From Clostridiaceae bacterium (GTDB lineage: Bacteria > Bacillota > Clostridia > UBA1212 > DUPL01): a DNA stretch of 45,722 nucleotides. A program made the position numbers and the translations under genes. The stretch covers positions 1 through 45,722 of the forward strand of contig DUPL01000090.1 of the NCBI GenBank assembly GCA_012838385.1, given 5' to 3'. The number at the start of each line of letters is the position of its first letter. The first letter of the stretch is position 1. This document shows positions 1-10,727 of this stretch, piece after piece. Below the pieces are notes generated by a model, which had not been told where the DNA came from, searched no databases, and worked only from the letters and a program-made list of their open reading frames with translations.

Positions 1-606
1 GAGGAAATGGAGACTGCCAGCATTGCTGACTGTTTTGCCCGTTTTAACCGCAGCAAGGTTGTATACAGAGACTTCCCCAAAGGTGCTATGAGCAGAAACT
101 GCAAAGGTTACGATACGGTATATACAAACAATACCGGAAGGAATGAAATAATAGAGTCAAGAGTCTTACATGATGAGCACAAAATATACTTTTACGCAAA
201 AACCTCGGCACCTATTGAAAGATACGATTACCAGAGCACCTGGATGAACCTGTTCCTTAACGTTAACGAAGGCAAAAACGACGACAAACGTTTCCACGGA
301 TACAATTACCTTGTAAATGCATACCAGTACTCTGAAACAAAGACTTCCCTTTCAAAGTGCACTGAGGATGCAAAGGTAATGAGTTCAGATACTTTCAAAA
401 TATGCGGCATGCTGGAGTATAAATATGATGGTAATGAAATAATGATTGAGATACCAAAGTATGCCTTGGGTATTGAACCTGGTTCAAAGTTCAGGATTCT
501 GTTCAAATGGGTTGATTCAAGAACGGAAATATACCGTATTGAACAGTTTTACACCGATGGAGACTGTGCTCCAATAGGCCGCCTGAACTATGTGTTTGAA
601 AATTAA
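1..606 (+). CDS. C-terminal part of a putative glycoside-hydrolase-like protein (CBM9/DOMON-like domain)
   Basis: The reading frame is open from the first base of the window, so the gene is cut at its 5' end and the ATG at position 7 is probably internal. The visible 200 residues look like a DOMON/CBM9-like beta-sandwich. The pattern begins with a YRDFPKGAMSRN-type stretch, then YTNNTGRNEI, a VYFYAKT-like strand, WMNLFLNV, and ends with FYTDGDCAPIGRLNYVFEN. From memory, this arrangement occurs at the C-terminus of clostridial secreted or surface glycoside-hydrolase-like proteins (GH99/GH71-like), where it may bind carbohydrate. No catalytic residues are in the visible part. The gene stops 21 bases before the -35 box of the ilv-leu promoter, and no clear terminator lies between them. 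The domain type is an inference from pattern; enzyme class cannot be assigned. Confidence 0.55.
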   Translation, partial: EEMETASIADCFARFNRSKVVYRDFPKGAMSRNCKGYDTVYTNNTGRNEIIESRVLHDEHKIYFYAKTSAPIERYDYQSTWMNLFLNVNEGKNDDKRFHGYNYLVNAYQYSETKTSLSKCTEDAKVMSSDTFKICGMLEYKYDGNEIMIEIPKYALGIEPGSKFRILFKWVDSRTEIYRIEQFYTDGDCAPIGRLNYVFEN

Positions 607-627
607 CATTTTGTTTACAACTCGCTA

Positions 628-656
628 TTGACATCGCTTTAGCACAAATATATAAT
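628..656 (+). promoter_or_regulatory. Consensus sigma-A promoter of the ilv-leu operon
   Basis: TTGACA at 628-633 and TATAAT at 651-656 are separated by exactly 17 bases, a perfect match to the housekeeping consensus. Transcription would start near 662-664, just before the first helix of the T-box leader. Such a strong promoter fits an operon whose output is set mainly by attenuation in the leader. Confidence 0.85.
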
Positions 657-660
657 AGTC

Positions 661-912
661 CGAAACCGCATAAAAAGCTGTGAAGGAGACCTGCAGTAGT
701 ACAGAGCCCACAGAGAGCCGATGGTTGGTGGAAATCGGCGGTAATCATACTATAAGCATATCCCTCCTGAGCTGATACGCCGAACGACTTTGGTCCAGTA
801 AGTGTTATCCGGAAGGCTCCGTTACAAGCCAGGATTTTGTTGAATCTGTACTTTTGAGTGGTTACGGTAGAAGCTTATATTCTCCGTCTCAAAAAGAGAC
901 GGATTTTTTTGT
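661..912 (+). promoter_or_regulatory. T-box riboswitch leader, predicted isoleucine (AUC) specificity
   Basis: This 335-base leader has the T-box layout. The base of stem I pairs AGCTG..AGGAG (676-688) with CTCCTGAGCT (764-773). An AGTA motif lies at 695-698, and an AGAGAGCC/GGTTGGTGGAAA/GGC distal arm at 712-738. Stem III is CCGGAAGGCTCCG (810-822), and an antiterminator T-box variant holds TGGT at 859-862. Counting six bases back from the conserved GAG (769-771), as in known T-box leaders, the specifier is ATC at 760-762, an isoleucine codon. TGGT can pair with the ACCA end of a tRNA with discriminator A. Uncharged tRNA-Ile would favour antitermination and turn on the downstream genes. The T-box core deviates from AGGGTGGNACCGCG, which lowers certainty on exact helix limits. 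Confidence 0.85.
884..909 (+). terminator. Rho-independent terminator of the T-box leader
   Basis: CCGTCTC (884-890) and GAGACGG (896-902) form a 7-bp hairpin with an AAAAA loop, followed by seven T. It lies just after the T-box antiterminator region and 88 bases before the first gene, the normal place for the regulated attenuator. Confidence 0.9.
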
Positions 913-996
913 ACACAAAAATTCGAAATTCAAGACTATAGATTCCAACAAAATCCCACAAAATAAATGAATAAATATTGAAAGGATGAAAATTGA

Positions 997-2673
997 ATGG
1001 CACTTTACAAAAGTTACGTAAACAGAACCGAATTCAAAGACTATGATGATTTAAAACAGAACCTTGAAATCAAAGTACCCGACAATTTTAATTTTGCCTA
1101 TGATGTACTGGATGCATTGGCAGAAACAAATCCGGATGGCGAAGCACTTGTCTGGTGCAACCACAAAGGCCATGAAAGAATTTTTACCTTCAAGGAGATG
1201 CAGGAGCTGACAAACAAGACAGCTAATTACCTGACTCGCATGGGAATAACAAAAGGCGATCCTGTTATGCTGATACTGAAAAGACACTATCAGTTCTGGT
1301 ACATTCTAATGGCGTTACACAAGATAGGAGCAGTTGCAGTACCCGCAACCCACCTTCTTACACCAAAGGACATCGTCTATAGAAACAACAGGGCGGATAT
1401 AAAATGCATAATCTGCACATCCGACGAAGGAGTATGCGAGCATGTGGATGAAGCTGAAAACGACTCCCCCACTCTGAAACTAAAGATGTTTGCAGGTGGA
1501 CTCGGCAACAAGGAAATAGACGGCTGGTATGACCTGGATGCAGAAATAGAAAAGGAATCGGATGTGTTTGAAAGACCAACCGGAGACAAGGCAACAACAA
1601 ACGATGACATGATGATACTCTACTTCACATCCGGCACAACAGGTCACCCAAAAATGGTAGCCCATGATTTTACCTATCCTTTAGGACATATAATAACAGC
1701 AATACACTGGCACCGCGTCAAAAAAGGAGGTCTCCACCTTACAATTGCGGAAACAGGATGGGCAAAGGCTGTCTGGGGAAAGATGTACGGTCAATGGCTT
1801 GGAGAAAGTGCGATTTTTGTATATGATATGGAAAAATTCATACCAACCGAAATCCTTTCAATAATGGAAAAATATAAGCTGACCACCTTCTGCGCGCCAC
1901 CAACGATGTACAGATTCTTCATAAAAGAAGATTTGTCGGCATATGATTTGTCATCTCTTGAAGAGTTGACTGTTGCAGGTGAAGCACTGAACCCGGAGGT
2001 ATACAACCAAATCAAGAAAGCTACAGGCATAACAATGAGAGAATGTTACGGTCAAACGGAAGTTGTAGCCTTGGTGGGCAACTTCAAAGGAATGGAGATA
2101 AAACCAGGCTCCATGGGAAAACCCTCACCCTGCTACGACGTTGACATAGTAAACGACAACAACGAGTCCTGTCTGCCCGGCGAAATTGGAGAAATAGTGA
2201 TAAACACTTCAAAGGGACGTCCAGTGGGAATGTTCAGAGGCTATTACAGAGACGAAGAAACAACCAACAAAGCTTGGAACAACAACATCTATCACACCGG
2301 CGACCTGGCGTACAAGGACGAAAGTGGATACTTCTGGTACGTCGGTAGAAAAGATGACGTAATAAAAAGTTCCGGATACAAGATAGGACCCTTTGAAGTT
2401 GAATCAGCCCTTATGGAACACCCTGCAGTGCTTGAATGTGCCATAACAGGAGTTCCCGACGAAATCAGAGGCCAGGTAGTCAAGGCAACAATCGTTCTGG
2501 CAAGAGGATACACACCTTCAGACGAACTTGCCAAGGAACTTCAGGACCATGTGAAAAGGGTAACTGCTCCTTACAAATATCCAAGAATAGTGGAATTTGT
2601 AGATGAGCTGCCAAAAACAATAAGTGGAAAAATACGACATGTTGAAATAAGGAACAAGGATACAAAAAAATAA
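997..2673 (+). CDS. Acyl-CoA synthetase (AMP-forming), medium/short- or branched-chain type
   Basis: A 558-residue ANL-superfamily ligase that activates a carboxylic acid to its CoA thioester via an acyl-adenylate. Visible motifs are the P-loop TSGTTGHPK (211-219), the A5 motif ECYGQTE, the A8 motif YHTGDLAYKD..GYFWYVGRKDDVIKSSGYKI, and the A10 lysine in PKTISGKIR (K545). The acyl-pocket stretch ETGWAKAVWGKMYG resembles the ACSM/MacS group (medium- and branched-chain acids) more than acetyl-CoA synthetase. The ATG is preceded by AAAGGATG. It is the first gene after the T-box terminator and lies 22 bases before ilvB, so it is co-regulated with branched-chain amino acid synthesis. By inference it could activate isobutyrate, 2-methylbutyrate or isovalerate, or supply acetyl- or propionyl-CoA. 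The substrate cannot be read from sequence. Confidence 0.85.
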   Translation: MALYKSYVNRTEFKDYDDLKQNLEIKVPDNFNFAYDVLDALAETNPDGEALVWCNHKGHERIFTFKEMQELTNKTANYLTRMGITKGDPVMLILKRHYQFWYILMALHKIGAVAVPATHLLTPKDIVYRNNRADIKCIICTSDEGVCEHVDEAENDSPTLKLKMFAGGLGNKEIDGWYDLDAEIEKESDVFERPTGDKATTNDDMMILYFTSGTTGHPKMVAHDFTYPLGHIITAIHWHRVKKGGLHLTIAETGWAKAVWGKMYGQWLGESAIFVYDMEKFIPTEILSIMEKYKLTTFCAPPTMYRFFIKEDLSAYDLSSLEELTVAGEALNPEVYNQIKKATGITMRECYGQTEVVALVGNFKGMEIKPGSMGKPSPCYDVDIVNDNNESCLPGEIGEIVINTSKGRPVGMFRGYYRDEETTNKAWNNNIYHTGDLAYKDESGYFWYVGRKDDVIKSSGYKIGPFEVESALMEHPAVLECAITGVPDEIRGQVVKATIVLARGYTPSDELAKELQDHVKRVTAPYKYPRIVEFVDELPKTISGKIRHVEIRNKDTKK

Positions 2674-2695
2674 GAAGTAGAAAGGAGAAGTCAAA

Positions 2696-4357
2696 ATGAA
2701 ACTCACCGGTGCACAAATAATTGTTGAGACGTTAATCGAACAGGGTTGCGATACTGTGTTCGGGTATCCAGGAGGTGCGGTATTGGTGATTTATGACGAG
2801 CTGTATAAAAACAGCGACAGAATAAGACACATCATAACTGCACATGAACAAGGAGCAGCCCATGCTGCGGATGGTTATGCCCGAGTCACCGGTAAAGTTG
2901 GTGTATGCATTGCAACATCCGGTCCTGGCGCAACAAACCTTGTAACGGGAATAGCCAATGCGTATCTTGACTCAACTCCCCTGGTAGCTATAACAGGAAA
3001 CGTTCCTCTTTCACTACTTGGGAGAGACAGCTTCCAGGAGGTAGACATTGCAGGCATCACAATGCCCATAACAAAACACAACTACATCGTCAAAGACGTA
3101 AGGGATTTGGCAAACGTCATAAGGGAAGCGTTCAAGATAGCCAAATCAGGCAGACCTGGTCCTGTTTTGATAGATATACCAAGAGACGTTCAAGCAGCCT
3201 CCTGTGATTTCGAAAGGGCTGATGTTGTAAACAAATTCCCCTACCCTAAGACAAACAAACAGTCTGTGGAAGAAGCGGTGGAACTTATCAATAGCAGCAA
3301 AAGACCATATATCTACAGTGGCGGAGGCGTTGTACTCGCAGATGCAGGAGAAACGGTTCTTGAGCTGGCAAAGAAGATAGACGCACCTATTGGCTGCAGC
3401 ATGATGGGGCTATCCGCAATATCAGCTGACTACAAGGGAATGCTTGGCATGACGGGGATGCACGGTACTTACCACGCATCAAGAGCGAAGCAGGAAGCTG
3501 ACCTCATAATCGCTGTTGGTGTAAGATTCAGCGACAGAGCGACAGGAAACATATCCAAGTATTCAAAGAATGCGAAGATAATCCACATTGATGTTGACAG
3601 CGCAGAGATAGACAAGAACGTAACAACTTACCTGGGTATACTTGGCAACCTAAATGATGTGGTGAAAGCAATAACCGATAAAGTGGAGCCAAGACAGAAT
3701 CCGGAGTGGTTTGCTGAGATTGAAAAAATGAAAGAGCATGCCAAAACGCCCGACGACTACAAAACTAAACTGGTGCCTAGAACAATAATAGAAAAGGTTC
3801 AGGAATACACAACCCCTGATACAGCGGTAGCAACCGACGTTGGACAGCACCAGATGTGGACTGCACAGTACTACAAATTCAGAAATCCACGCACGTTTGC
3901 AACCTCAGGCGGACTTGGAACCATGGGATTCGGAATGGGAGCTGCAATAGGCAGCTGCATAGGAAGAGGCGAAAAGAAAACAGTTCTATTCACCGGTGAC
4001 GGAAGCTTTGGCATGAACCTTAACGAACTTGCCACGGCAACGAGCTACAACCTCCCCCTTGTAATAGTGGTTATGAACAACAAGGTACTGGGAATGGTTA
4101 GACAATGGCAGAGTCTGTTCTATGGAAAAAGATATTCCAACACCACACTGAACAGAAAGACCGACTTTGTCAAACTGGCAGAAGCCTTCGGCGCAACCGG
4201 CTTGCGTGCAACCACTGTGGAAGAACTGGACAAAGCCCTTGAGACAGCCTTTGAGATAGATACACCTGTGCTTATCGATTGTCACATTGAAATGGACGAA
4301 ATGGTACTGCCCATGATACCACCAGGTGGATCAATAGACGACATAATTATTAAGTGA
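2696..4357 (+). CDS. ilvB: Acetolactate synthase large (catalytic) subunit
   Basis: This enzyme condenses two pyruvates to 2-acetolactate (valine/leucine branch), or pyruvate with 2-oxobutyrate to 2-aceto-2-hydroxybutyrate (isoleucine branch). It is ThDP-dependent. The 553-residue length is typical. The N-terminal PYR domain carries the activating glutamate E51 in AHEQGAAHAADGYAR and SGPGATN. The middle FAD-binding-type domain includes the GMTGMHG loop. The C-terminal ThDP domain shows GDG (434-436) and NNKVLGMVRQWQ (461 onward). The start has AAAGGAGAA about 7 bases upstream. It directly precedes the regulatory subunit ilvN and is the second gene of the T-box operon. Confidence 0.97.
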   Translation: MKLTGAQIIVETLIEQGCDTVFGYPGGAVLVIYDELYKNSDRIRHIITAHEQGAAHAADGYARVTGKVGVCIATSGPGATNLVTGIANAYLDSTPLVAITGNVPLSLLGRDSFQEVDIAGITMPITKHNYIVKDVRDLANVIREAFKIAKSGRPGPVLIDIPRDVQAASCDFERADVVNKFPYPKTNKQSVEEAVELINSSKRPYIYSGGGVVLADAGETVLELAKKIDAPIGCSMMGLSAISADYKGMLGMTGMHGTYHASRAKQEADLIIAVGVRFSDRATGNISKYSKNAKIIHIDVDSAEIDKNVTTYLGILGNLNDVVKAITDKVEPRQNPEWFAEIEKMKEHAKTPDDYKTKLVPRTIIEKVQEYTTPDTAVATDVGQHQMWTAQYYKFRNPRTFATSGGLGTMGFGMGAAIGSCIGRGEKKTVLFTGDGSFGMNLNELATATSYNLPLVIVVMNNKVLGMVRQWQSLFYGKRYSNTTLNRKTDFVKLAEAFGATGLRATTVEELDKALETAFEIDTPVLIDCHIEMDEMVLPMIPPGGSIDDIIIK

Positions 4358-4371
4358 ATGGAGTGAAATTC

Positions 4372-4890
4372 ATGAAAAAAGACCAGTTTATACTCAGCGC
4401 TATTGTAAACAACCATTTTGGTGTATTGACAAGGGTTTCCGGTCTCTTTGCCCGCAGAGGCTACAACATAGACAGCTTGAACGTAGGAGTTACTGAAAAC
4501 CCTAAATATTCAAGAATGACCATAATTGTTACAGGCGACGAATACGTCAAGGAGCAGATAGTAAGGCAGCTGGCAAAGCTCCATGATGTAAAGAAGGTAC
4601 AGATAATGCCTGATGACAATACTGTTAAAAGAGAACACCTGCTGATAAAAATAAAGGCGAGCAGTGAAAGAAGAGCGGAAATAAACACTGCGGTAAGTAT
4701 TTTCAGAGGCCAGGTGGTAGACTTTCACACAGACTCAATGACAGTTGAGATGACAGGTGAACCCTCCAAGGTTGACGCATTCATCAACTATTGTGAGGAT
4801 TTCGGGATTTTGGAATTATGCCGCTCAGGTGCCCTTGCTGTAATACGAGGCGAGGAAAGTTTGAGCATAGATGAAGAGGACAATGAATAA
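4372..4890 (+). CDS. ilvN: Acetolactate synthase small (regulatory) subunit
   Basis: A regulatory subunit of about 172 residues that binds IlvB and confers valine feedback control. An N-terminal ACT domain (ILSAIVNNHFGVLTRVSGLFARRGYNI) is followed by the second ALS-C domain ending in IRGEESL. The frame also opens with a GTG at 4354 that overlaps the ilvB stop. I prefer ATG 4372 because GGAG at 4360-4363 lies 8 bases upstream and MKKDQFILS is the family-typical N-terminus. Together with ilvB it forms the holoenzyme for the first common step of the pathway. Confidence 0.95.
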   Translation: MKKDQFILSAIVNNHFGVLTRVSGLFARRGYNIDSLNVGVTENPKYSRMTIIVTGDEYVKEQIVRQLAKLHDVKKVQIMPDDNTVKREHLLIKIKASSERRAEINTAVSIFRGQVVDFHTDSMTVEMTGEPSKVDAFINYCEDFGILELCRSGALAVIRGEESLSIDEEDNE

Positions 4891-4915
4891 ACAATAATAA
4901 ATATGGAAGGGGTAA

Positions 4916-5911
<996 letters not shown>

Positions 5912-5923
5912 GGGGAAATAAAA

Positions 5924-7576
5924 ATGAGAAGCGATAATATAACCAAAGGAGTAGAAAAAGCACCTCAACGTGCCCTACTCAAGGCTATGGGTTATACCGA
6001 CAGCCAACTAAAAAAACCATATATAGGAATAGTTAATTCTTTCAATGAAACAGTTCCTGGACACATACATCTTCCCCAGATAGCACGTGCAGTTAAGGAC
6101 GGCGTGCTGTCTGCGGGAGGCACCCCCTCCGAGTTCAATGTTATTGCGGTATGTGATGGCCTTGCCATGGGACACGAAGGTATGAAATATTCCCTTTGCT
6201 CAAGGGAACTGATTGCAGACAGCATCGAATGCATGGTAAATGCCCACTGCTACGATGCACTGGTCTTCATTCCAAACTGTGACAAGATAGTCCCCGGCAT
6301 GATGATGGCAGCCGCAAGACTCAACATTCCCTCAATCTTCGTATCAGGAGGACCAATGCTTTCACTGGATGGCTATGACCTTAACAGCTCGTTCGAGGCA
6401 GTGGGTGCGTATATGAACAAATCAATTACTGAACAGGAACTCATAGATATTGAGAACAAGAGCTGTCCCGGATGCGGATCCTGCTCCGGAATGTTTACAG
6501 CAAACTCAATGAACTGCCTGTCAGAGGCATTGGGAATGGCTCTCTCAGGTAATGGAACAATTCCTGCAGTTTATTCAGAAAGATTGAGACTTGCAAAGAA
6601 AGCCGGAGAACAGATTATGGAGATGTTTGAAAAAGATATAAAGCCAAGAGACATCCTCACAAAGGACGCCTTACACAACGCACTAAGGCTGGATATGGCT
6701 TTAGGATGTTCGACAAACTCCGTGCTTCACCTGCTTGCAATAGCAAACGAAGCTGGAGTTGAACTAAATCTCAACATGATAAACGAAATAAGCGCATCAA
6801 CTCCAAATCTGTGCAAACTGGCACCGGCAGGTCCTCACCACATGCAGGATTTATACAATGCAGGCGGCGTATACAGAGTGCTGACAGAACTGAGAAAAGC
6901 CAATCTGTTAAAAGAAAACGCTCTTACCGTTACAGGAAAGACAATGGGTGAAAATCTGGACAATGAAGTATATAGAGTATCTGACAACACAGTCATAAGA
7001 CCTATTGACAATCCCCACTCCAAAACGGGCGGCATTGCAGTTCTCTTTGGCAATCTTGCACCTAATGGTGCGGTGGTAAAAAGAAGTGCCGTAGCAGAAG
7101 AAATGCTAACCCACAGAGGAAAAGCAAAAGTGTTTGACAGTGAGGAAGAAGCAATCCAGGCAATATTTGCAGGCCAGATCAACAAGGGCGATGTCGTTGT
7201 AATTAGATATGAAGGCCCTGCAGGCGGTCCCGGTATGAGGGAAATGCTCTCCCCTACTTCAGCAATCGCAGGAATGGGGCTTGACAAGGATGTTGCTTTG
7301 ATTACTGACGGACGCTTCTCCGGTGCAACAAGAGGTGCGGCGATAGGACATATCTCTCCAGAAGCAGCCAGCGGAGGACCTATTGCATATGTAAAAGAAG
7401 GCGACACAATCGTTATTGACATACCCAATTACAGACTTGATTTGGATGTAAGTGAAGAAGAAATGGAAAAACGCAAAAAAGAGATGCAAGTTAAGAAGAA
7501 GACTGATTTGACAGGATATCTGGCAAGGTATGCAAGAAGCGTGTCATCTGCCGACAAAGGAGCAATAGTAACATAA
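5924..7576 (+). CDS. ilvD: Dihydroxy-acid dehydratase
   Basis: It dehydrates the dihydroxy acids made by IlvC to the 2-oxo acid precursors of valine/leucine and isoleucine. It is an iron-sulfur, Mg-dependent enzyme. The 550-residue length is typical. Cluster cysteines are visible as C119 in [10 protein letters not shown] and in [19 protein letters not shown] (C181, C184, C187). The C-terminal part contains [15 protein letters not shown] and [13 protein letters not shown], conserved in the IlvD/Edd family. The AAGGGGAAAT box lies next to the ilvC stop, so the two are tightly coupled. The cluster type ([2Fe-2S] versus oxygen-labile [4Fe-4S]) cannot be told from sequence alone. Confidence 0.97.
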   Translation: MRSDNITKGVEKAPQRALLKAMGYTDSQLKKPYIGIVNSFNETVPGHIHLPQIARAVKDGVLSAGGTPSEFNVIAVCDGLAMGHEGMKYSLCSRELIADSIECMVNAHCYDALVFIPNCDKIVPGMMMAAARLNIPSIFVSGGPMLSLDGYDLNSSFEAVGAYMNKSITEQELIDIENKSCPGCGSCSGMFTANSMNCLSEALGMALSGNGTIPAVYSERLRLAKKAGEQIMEMFEKDIKPRDILTKDALHNALRLDMALGCSTNSVLHLLAIANEAGVELNLNMINEISASTPNLCKLAPAGPHHMQDLYNAGGVYRVLTELRKANLLKENALTVTGKTMGENLDNEVYRVSDNTVIRPIDNPHSKTGGIAVLFGNLAPNGAVVKRSAVAEEMLTHRGKAKVFDSEEEAIQAIFAGQINKGDVVVIRYEGPAGGPGMREMLSPTSAIAGMGLDKDVALITDGRFSGATRGAAIGHISPEAASGGPIAYVKEGDTIVIDIPNYRLDLDVSEEEMEKRKKEMQVKKKTDLTGYLARYARSVSSADKGAIVT

Positions 7577-7591
7577 AAGGAGGGTATTAGA

Positions 7592-9097
7592 GTGGATAGG
7601 CGCATAAAAATATTTGATACAACCTTGAGAGACGGCGAACAGGCACCAGGGTGCAGTATGAACCTTAGTGAGAAAATAGAGATAGCACGGCAACTTGAAC
7701 TCCTTGGTGTTGACGTAATAGAAGCTGGCTTTGCCATTGCTTCACCCGGCGACTTCGAGTCGGTTCAAACAATTGCAAAAACTCTTAAAAACTGCACTGT
7801 TGCCAGTCTGGCAAGATGCACATATAAAGATATTGAAACTGCATACAACGCAGTAAAGGAGGCACAGAGCCCCAGGATACATACCTTCCTGGCCACCTCC
7901 CCCATTCATATGAAGTATAAGCTGAAAATGAGTCCAGACGAGGTTTTAGAAAGAATCGATGACTGCGTGAGATATGCAAAAGACTTTTGCTCTGACGTGG
8001 AGTTCTCTGCAGAAGATGCCACAAGAAGCGAAAAAGAGTTTCTTGCAAAAGCAATCCATACTGCCATCAAAGCTGGTGCAACTGTTGTAAACATTCCTGA
8101 CACAACAGGATATACGACTCCATTCGAAATGTATGAGCTGATACATTACCTTATGGAAAACGTGCCTGGCATTGAAAACGTGGATGTTTCGCTGCACTGC
8201 CACAACGACCTTGGCATGGCTGTATCCAACAGCATTGCAGGTATAAAGGCAGGAGCAACCCAGGTTGAATGTACAATAAACGGCCTTGGCGAGCGTGCAG
8301 GCAATGCGGCTCTTGAGGAGATTGTAATGGCCATCAAGACAAGAAAAGACTCGCTAGGATGCTATACCAATATAAATACAAAACAGATAAACAGAACCAG
8401 CAAACTTGTCTACAACATAATTGGTCAAAGCGTGCCTCTCAACAAGCCAATTGTCGGGCAGAACGCCTTCAGCCACGAATCCGGCATACACCAGCATGGA
8501 GTGCTTGCTGAGAAATCCACTTATGAAATAATGAACCCAGAGGATGTGGGCATCACCCAGTCCAAGCTGGTTTTAGGAAAACACTCCGGAAGGCATGCTG
8601 TGGAGGACCGCTTGAAGCAGATGGGCTACAATCTCACCCAGGAAGAGCTCAATGAGTACTTTGAAAGGTTTAAGAAACTGTGCGATAAAAAGAAATACAT
8701 TACCGACAGGGATCTTGAAGCTTTGATATACAACAAGGTGCGTACGGACGAAACAATTCAGCTCGAATACTTCGATGTCCACACCAACAACCAGTTCTCA
8801 ACCTGCTTCATAAGACTAAAGAAGGAAGGCATCGTGTACGAGGAAGTGTCAATTGGAGACGGTCCCATCAATGCGGCATACAACGCAATTGATAAGATAA
8901 CTGGCAAGATATGCGACTCATTGGAGAACTACTCCATTCATTCCGTCTCCGATGGAAAAGACGCCCTTGGCGAGGTTACAGTAAAACTAAGAATGAAGGA
9001 TCATGTGGTAACCGGAAGAGGTTTGTCAACAGACATTATTGAATCCAGTATTCTTGCTTACTTAAACGGAGTAAACAAACTATACGACTTGAAATAG
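7592..9097 (+). CDS. leuA: 2-isopropylmalate synthase
   Basis: It condenses 2-oxoisovalerate with acetyl-CoA, the first committed step of leucine synthesis. The start is a GTG with AAGGAGGG (7577-7583) ideally spaced; no better ATG is available. The 501-residue protein has the TIM-barrel signature DTTLRDGEQAPGCSM near the N-terminus, the metal-binding SLHCHNDLGMAVSN, and a C-terminal LeuA dimer domain (about 400-501, GEVTVKLRMKD..VTGRGLSTDIIESS) that binds leucine for feedback inhibition. It is distinct from the citramalate synthase encoded next, so both acetyl-CoA-condensing steps are in the same transcript. Confidence 0.96.
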   Translation: MDRRIKIFDTTLRDGEQAPGCSMNLSEKIEIARQLELLGVDVIEAGFAIASPGDFESVQTIAKTLKNCTVASLARCTYKDIETAYNAVKEAQSPRIHTFLATSPIHMKYKLKMSPDEVLERIDDCVRYAKDFCSDVEFSAEDATRSEKEFLAKAIHTAIKAGATVVNIPDTTGYTTPFEMYELIHYLMENVPGIENVDVSLHCHNDLGMAVSNSIAGIKAGATQVECTINGLGERAGNAALEEIVMAIKTRKDSLGCYTNINTKQINRTSKLVYNIIGQSVPLNKPIVGQNAFSHESGIHQHGVLAEKSTYEIMNPEDVGITQSKLVLGKHSGRHAVEDRLKQMGYNLTQEELNEYFERFKKLCDKKKYITDRDLEALIYNKVRTDETIQLEYFDVHTNNQFSTCFIRLKKEGIVYEEVSIGDGPINAAYNAIDKITGKICDSLENYSIHSVSDGKDALGEVTVKLRMKDHVVTGRGLSTDIIESSILAYLNGVNKLYDLK

Positions 9098-9107
9098 AGG
9101 TAGCTAT

Positions 9108-10727
9108 ATGGATAAAGTGTATGTGGAAATACTTGACTCAACGCTGCGTGACGGCGCACAGGGAGAAGGAATTTCCTTTTCTGTAAGTGACAAACTGAAT
9201 ATTGTGAAGGCATTGGACGCCTACGGTGTGGATTACATCGAAGCAGGCAATCCAGGTTCTAATCCAAAGGATTTGGAGTTCTTTGATAAAGTCTCCAAAC
9301 TAAACCTCAAGAACTCCAAACTCTGTGCCTTTGGAGCAACCAGACGCAAAGGAATAAGACCAGAGGAGGACGTAAACATCCAGTCCCTCCTCAAAGCGAA
9401 CACTCCCGTGGTTGTAATCTTCGGCAAGTCTTGGGACCTGCATGTAGAAGAAATATTAAAAGCAACCCTTGAGGAAAACCTGGAGATTGTCAAGGATACT
9501 GTCGAATATTTGAAGTCAAAGGGCAAGGAAGTTTTCTTTGATGCAGAACACTTCTTTGACGGATACAGAGCAAACCCAGACTATGCCTTGGCTGTTCTAA
9601 AAGCGGCCTTGGATGGAGGTGCGGACCTCCTCTGCCTTTGTGATACAAACGGCGGCTGCATGCCCGACTATGTTTATGGTGTCACAAAGAAAGTGAAGGA
9701 AACCTTTAAAAATGCACGTATTGGAATCCACTGCCACAACGACGCAGGTTGTGCCACTGCCAACACAATGCTGGCAGTAAAAGCAGGTGCAACCCATGTC
9801 CAAGGCACCTTTATTGGGTTTGGTGAAAGATGTGGCAACGCAGACCTAAGCATAATCATACCAAACCTGAAATTAAAATATAACTATGAGTGCAGTGGAA
9901 AGCTTGACATGCTTTACACCATCTCAAGAAGCATAGCTGAAATATCAAACGTGCAAATAGACAGCAACAGGCCTTTCATTGGCTCAAGCGCATTTGCACA
10001 CAAGGCAGGTATGCACATAGACGGGGTATTGAAAATGCCCATGTCTTTTGAGCATATAGATCCACAAGCTGTAGGGAACAAAAGAAAGTTCCTGGCCTCC
10101 GAGGTCTCGGGAAGAGGAGCTATAATTGAAAAGGTTAAAAGCATCTGTCCACACCTGACAAAAGATTGTCCTGAGACCTCCCTTATACTAGAAAAACTGA
10201 AAGAGATGGAGCACTTTGGCTATCAGTTTGAAGCAGCTGACGCCAGCTTCGAGCTTATGGTAAAGAGGCTTTTAGGTAGTCACAAGTCCCACTTTACCCT
10301 TGACTTCTATAAAACCATTGGAGAGTTCCCTGCTCCAAATGGCGAAATGCAGTCCTCTGCAACCATAAGGGTAACCGTGGACGGCCAGGAGGAAATGACA
10401 GCCTCTATGGGCAAAGGTCCGGTTCATGCCCTGGATCAGGCTTTAAGAAAAGCCTTGAGTGTATTCTTCCCCGTCATAAAGACTATAAGACTTACAGACT
10501 ACAAAGTGCGTGTACTGGATCAGGAAATGGCCACTGCGGCAAAAGTACGCGTTTTGATTGAGAGCACCGACAACAAACAGACATGGACCTGTGTTGGTGT
10601 ATCAAATGACATAATAGAGGCAAGCTTGATTGCCCTGATAGACTCAATAGAATACAAATTATCATTATGTGAAGAGGAGGAAATAAAGAATGTCTGCAAT
10701 GACGATGACTCAGAAAATATTGGCTAA
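9108..10727 (+). CDS. cimA: (R)-citramalate synthase
   Basis: It condenses pyruvate with acetyl-CoA to citramalate, giving 2-oxobutyrate and isoleucine without threonine. It belongs to the LeuA family but to the CimA branch: [20 protein letters not shown] at the N-terminus and [15 protein letters not shown] in place of the LeuA GFAIASPGD. The metal-binding [15 protein letters not shown] is present, as is a C-terminal regulatory domain ([28 protein letters not shown]). The 539-residue length matches CimA. A GAGGTAG box precedes the ATG. The 3' end overlaps leuC by 38 bases. Together with LeuCD and LeuB it makes 2-oxobutyrate for IlvBN. Confidence 0.93.
   Translation: MDKVYVEILDSTLRDGAQGEGISFSVSDKLNIVKALDAYGVDYIEAGNPGSNPKDLEFFDKVSKLNLKNSKLCAFGATRRKGIRPEEDVNIQSLLKANTPVVVIFGKSWDLHVEEILKATLEENLEIVKDTVEYLKSKGKEVFFDAEHFFDGYRANPDYALAVLKAALDGGADLLCLCDTNGGCMPDYVYGVTKKVKETFKNARIGIHCHNDAGCATANTMLAVKAGATHVQGTFIGFGERCGNADLSIIIPNLKLKYNYECSGKLDMLYTISRSIAEISNVQIDSNRPFIGSSAFAHKAGMHIDGVLKMPMSFEHIDPQAVGNKRKFLASEVSGRGAIIEKVKSICPHLTKDCPETSLILEKLKEMEHFGYQFEAADASFELMVKRLLGSHKSHFTLDFYKTIGEFPAPNGEMQSSATIRVTVDGQEEMTASMGKGPVHALDQALRKALSVFFPVIKTIRLTDYKVRVLDQEMATAAKVRVLIESTDNKQTWTCVGVSNDIIEASLIALIDSIEYKLSLCEEEEIKNVCNDDDSENIG

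Noticed and set aside
661-912. The leader as a lysine, cobalamin or other small-molecule riboswitch.
   Set aside because: The AGTA, distal-arm GGTTGGTGGAAA, stem III and TGGT features together fit a T-box, and no aptamer core of the other classes is present.
6835-7428. A 197-codon minus-strand frame inside ilvD.
   Set aside because: Shadow of a strongly conserved gene; no start signals.
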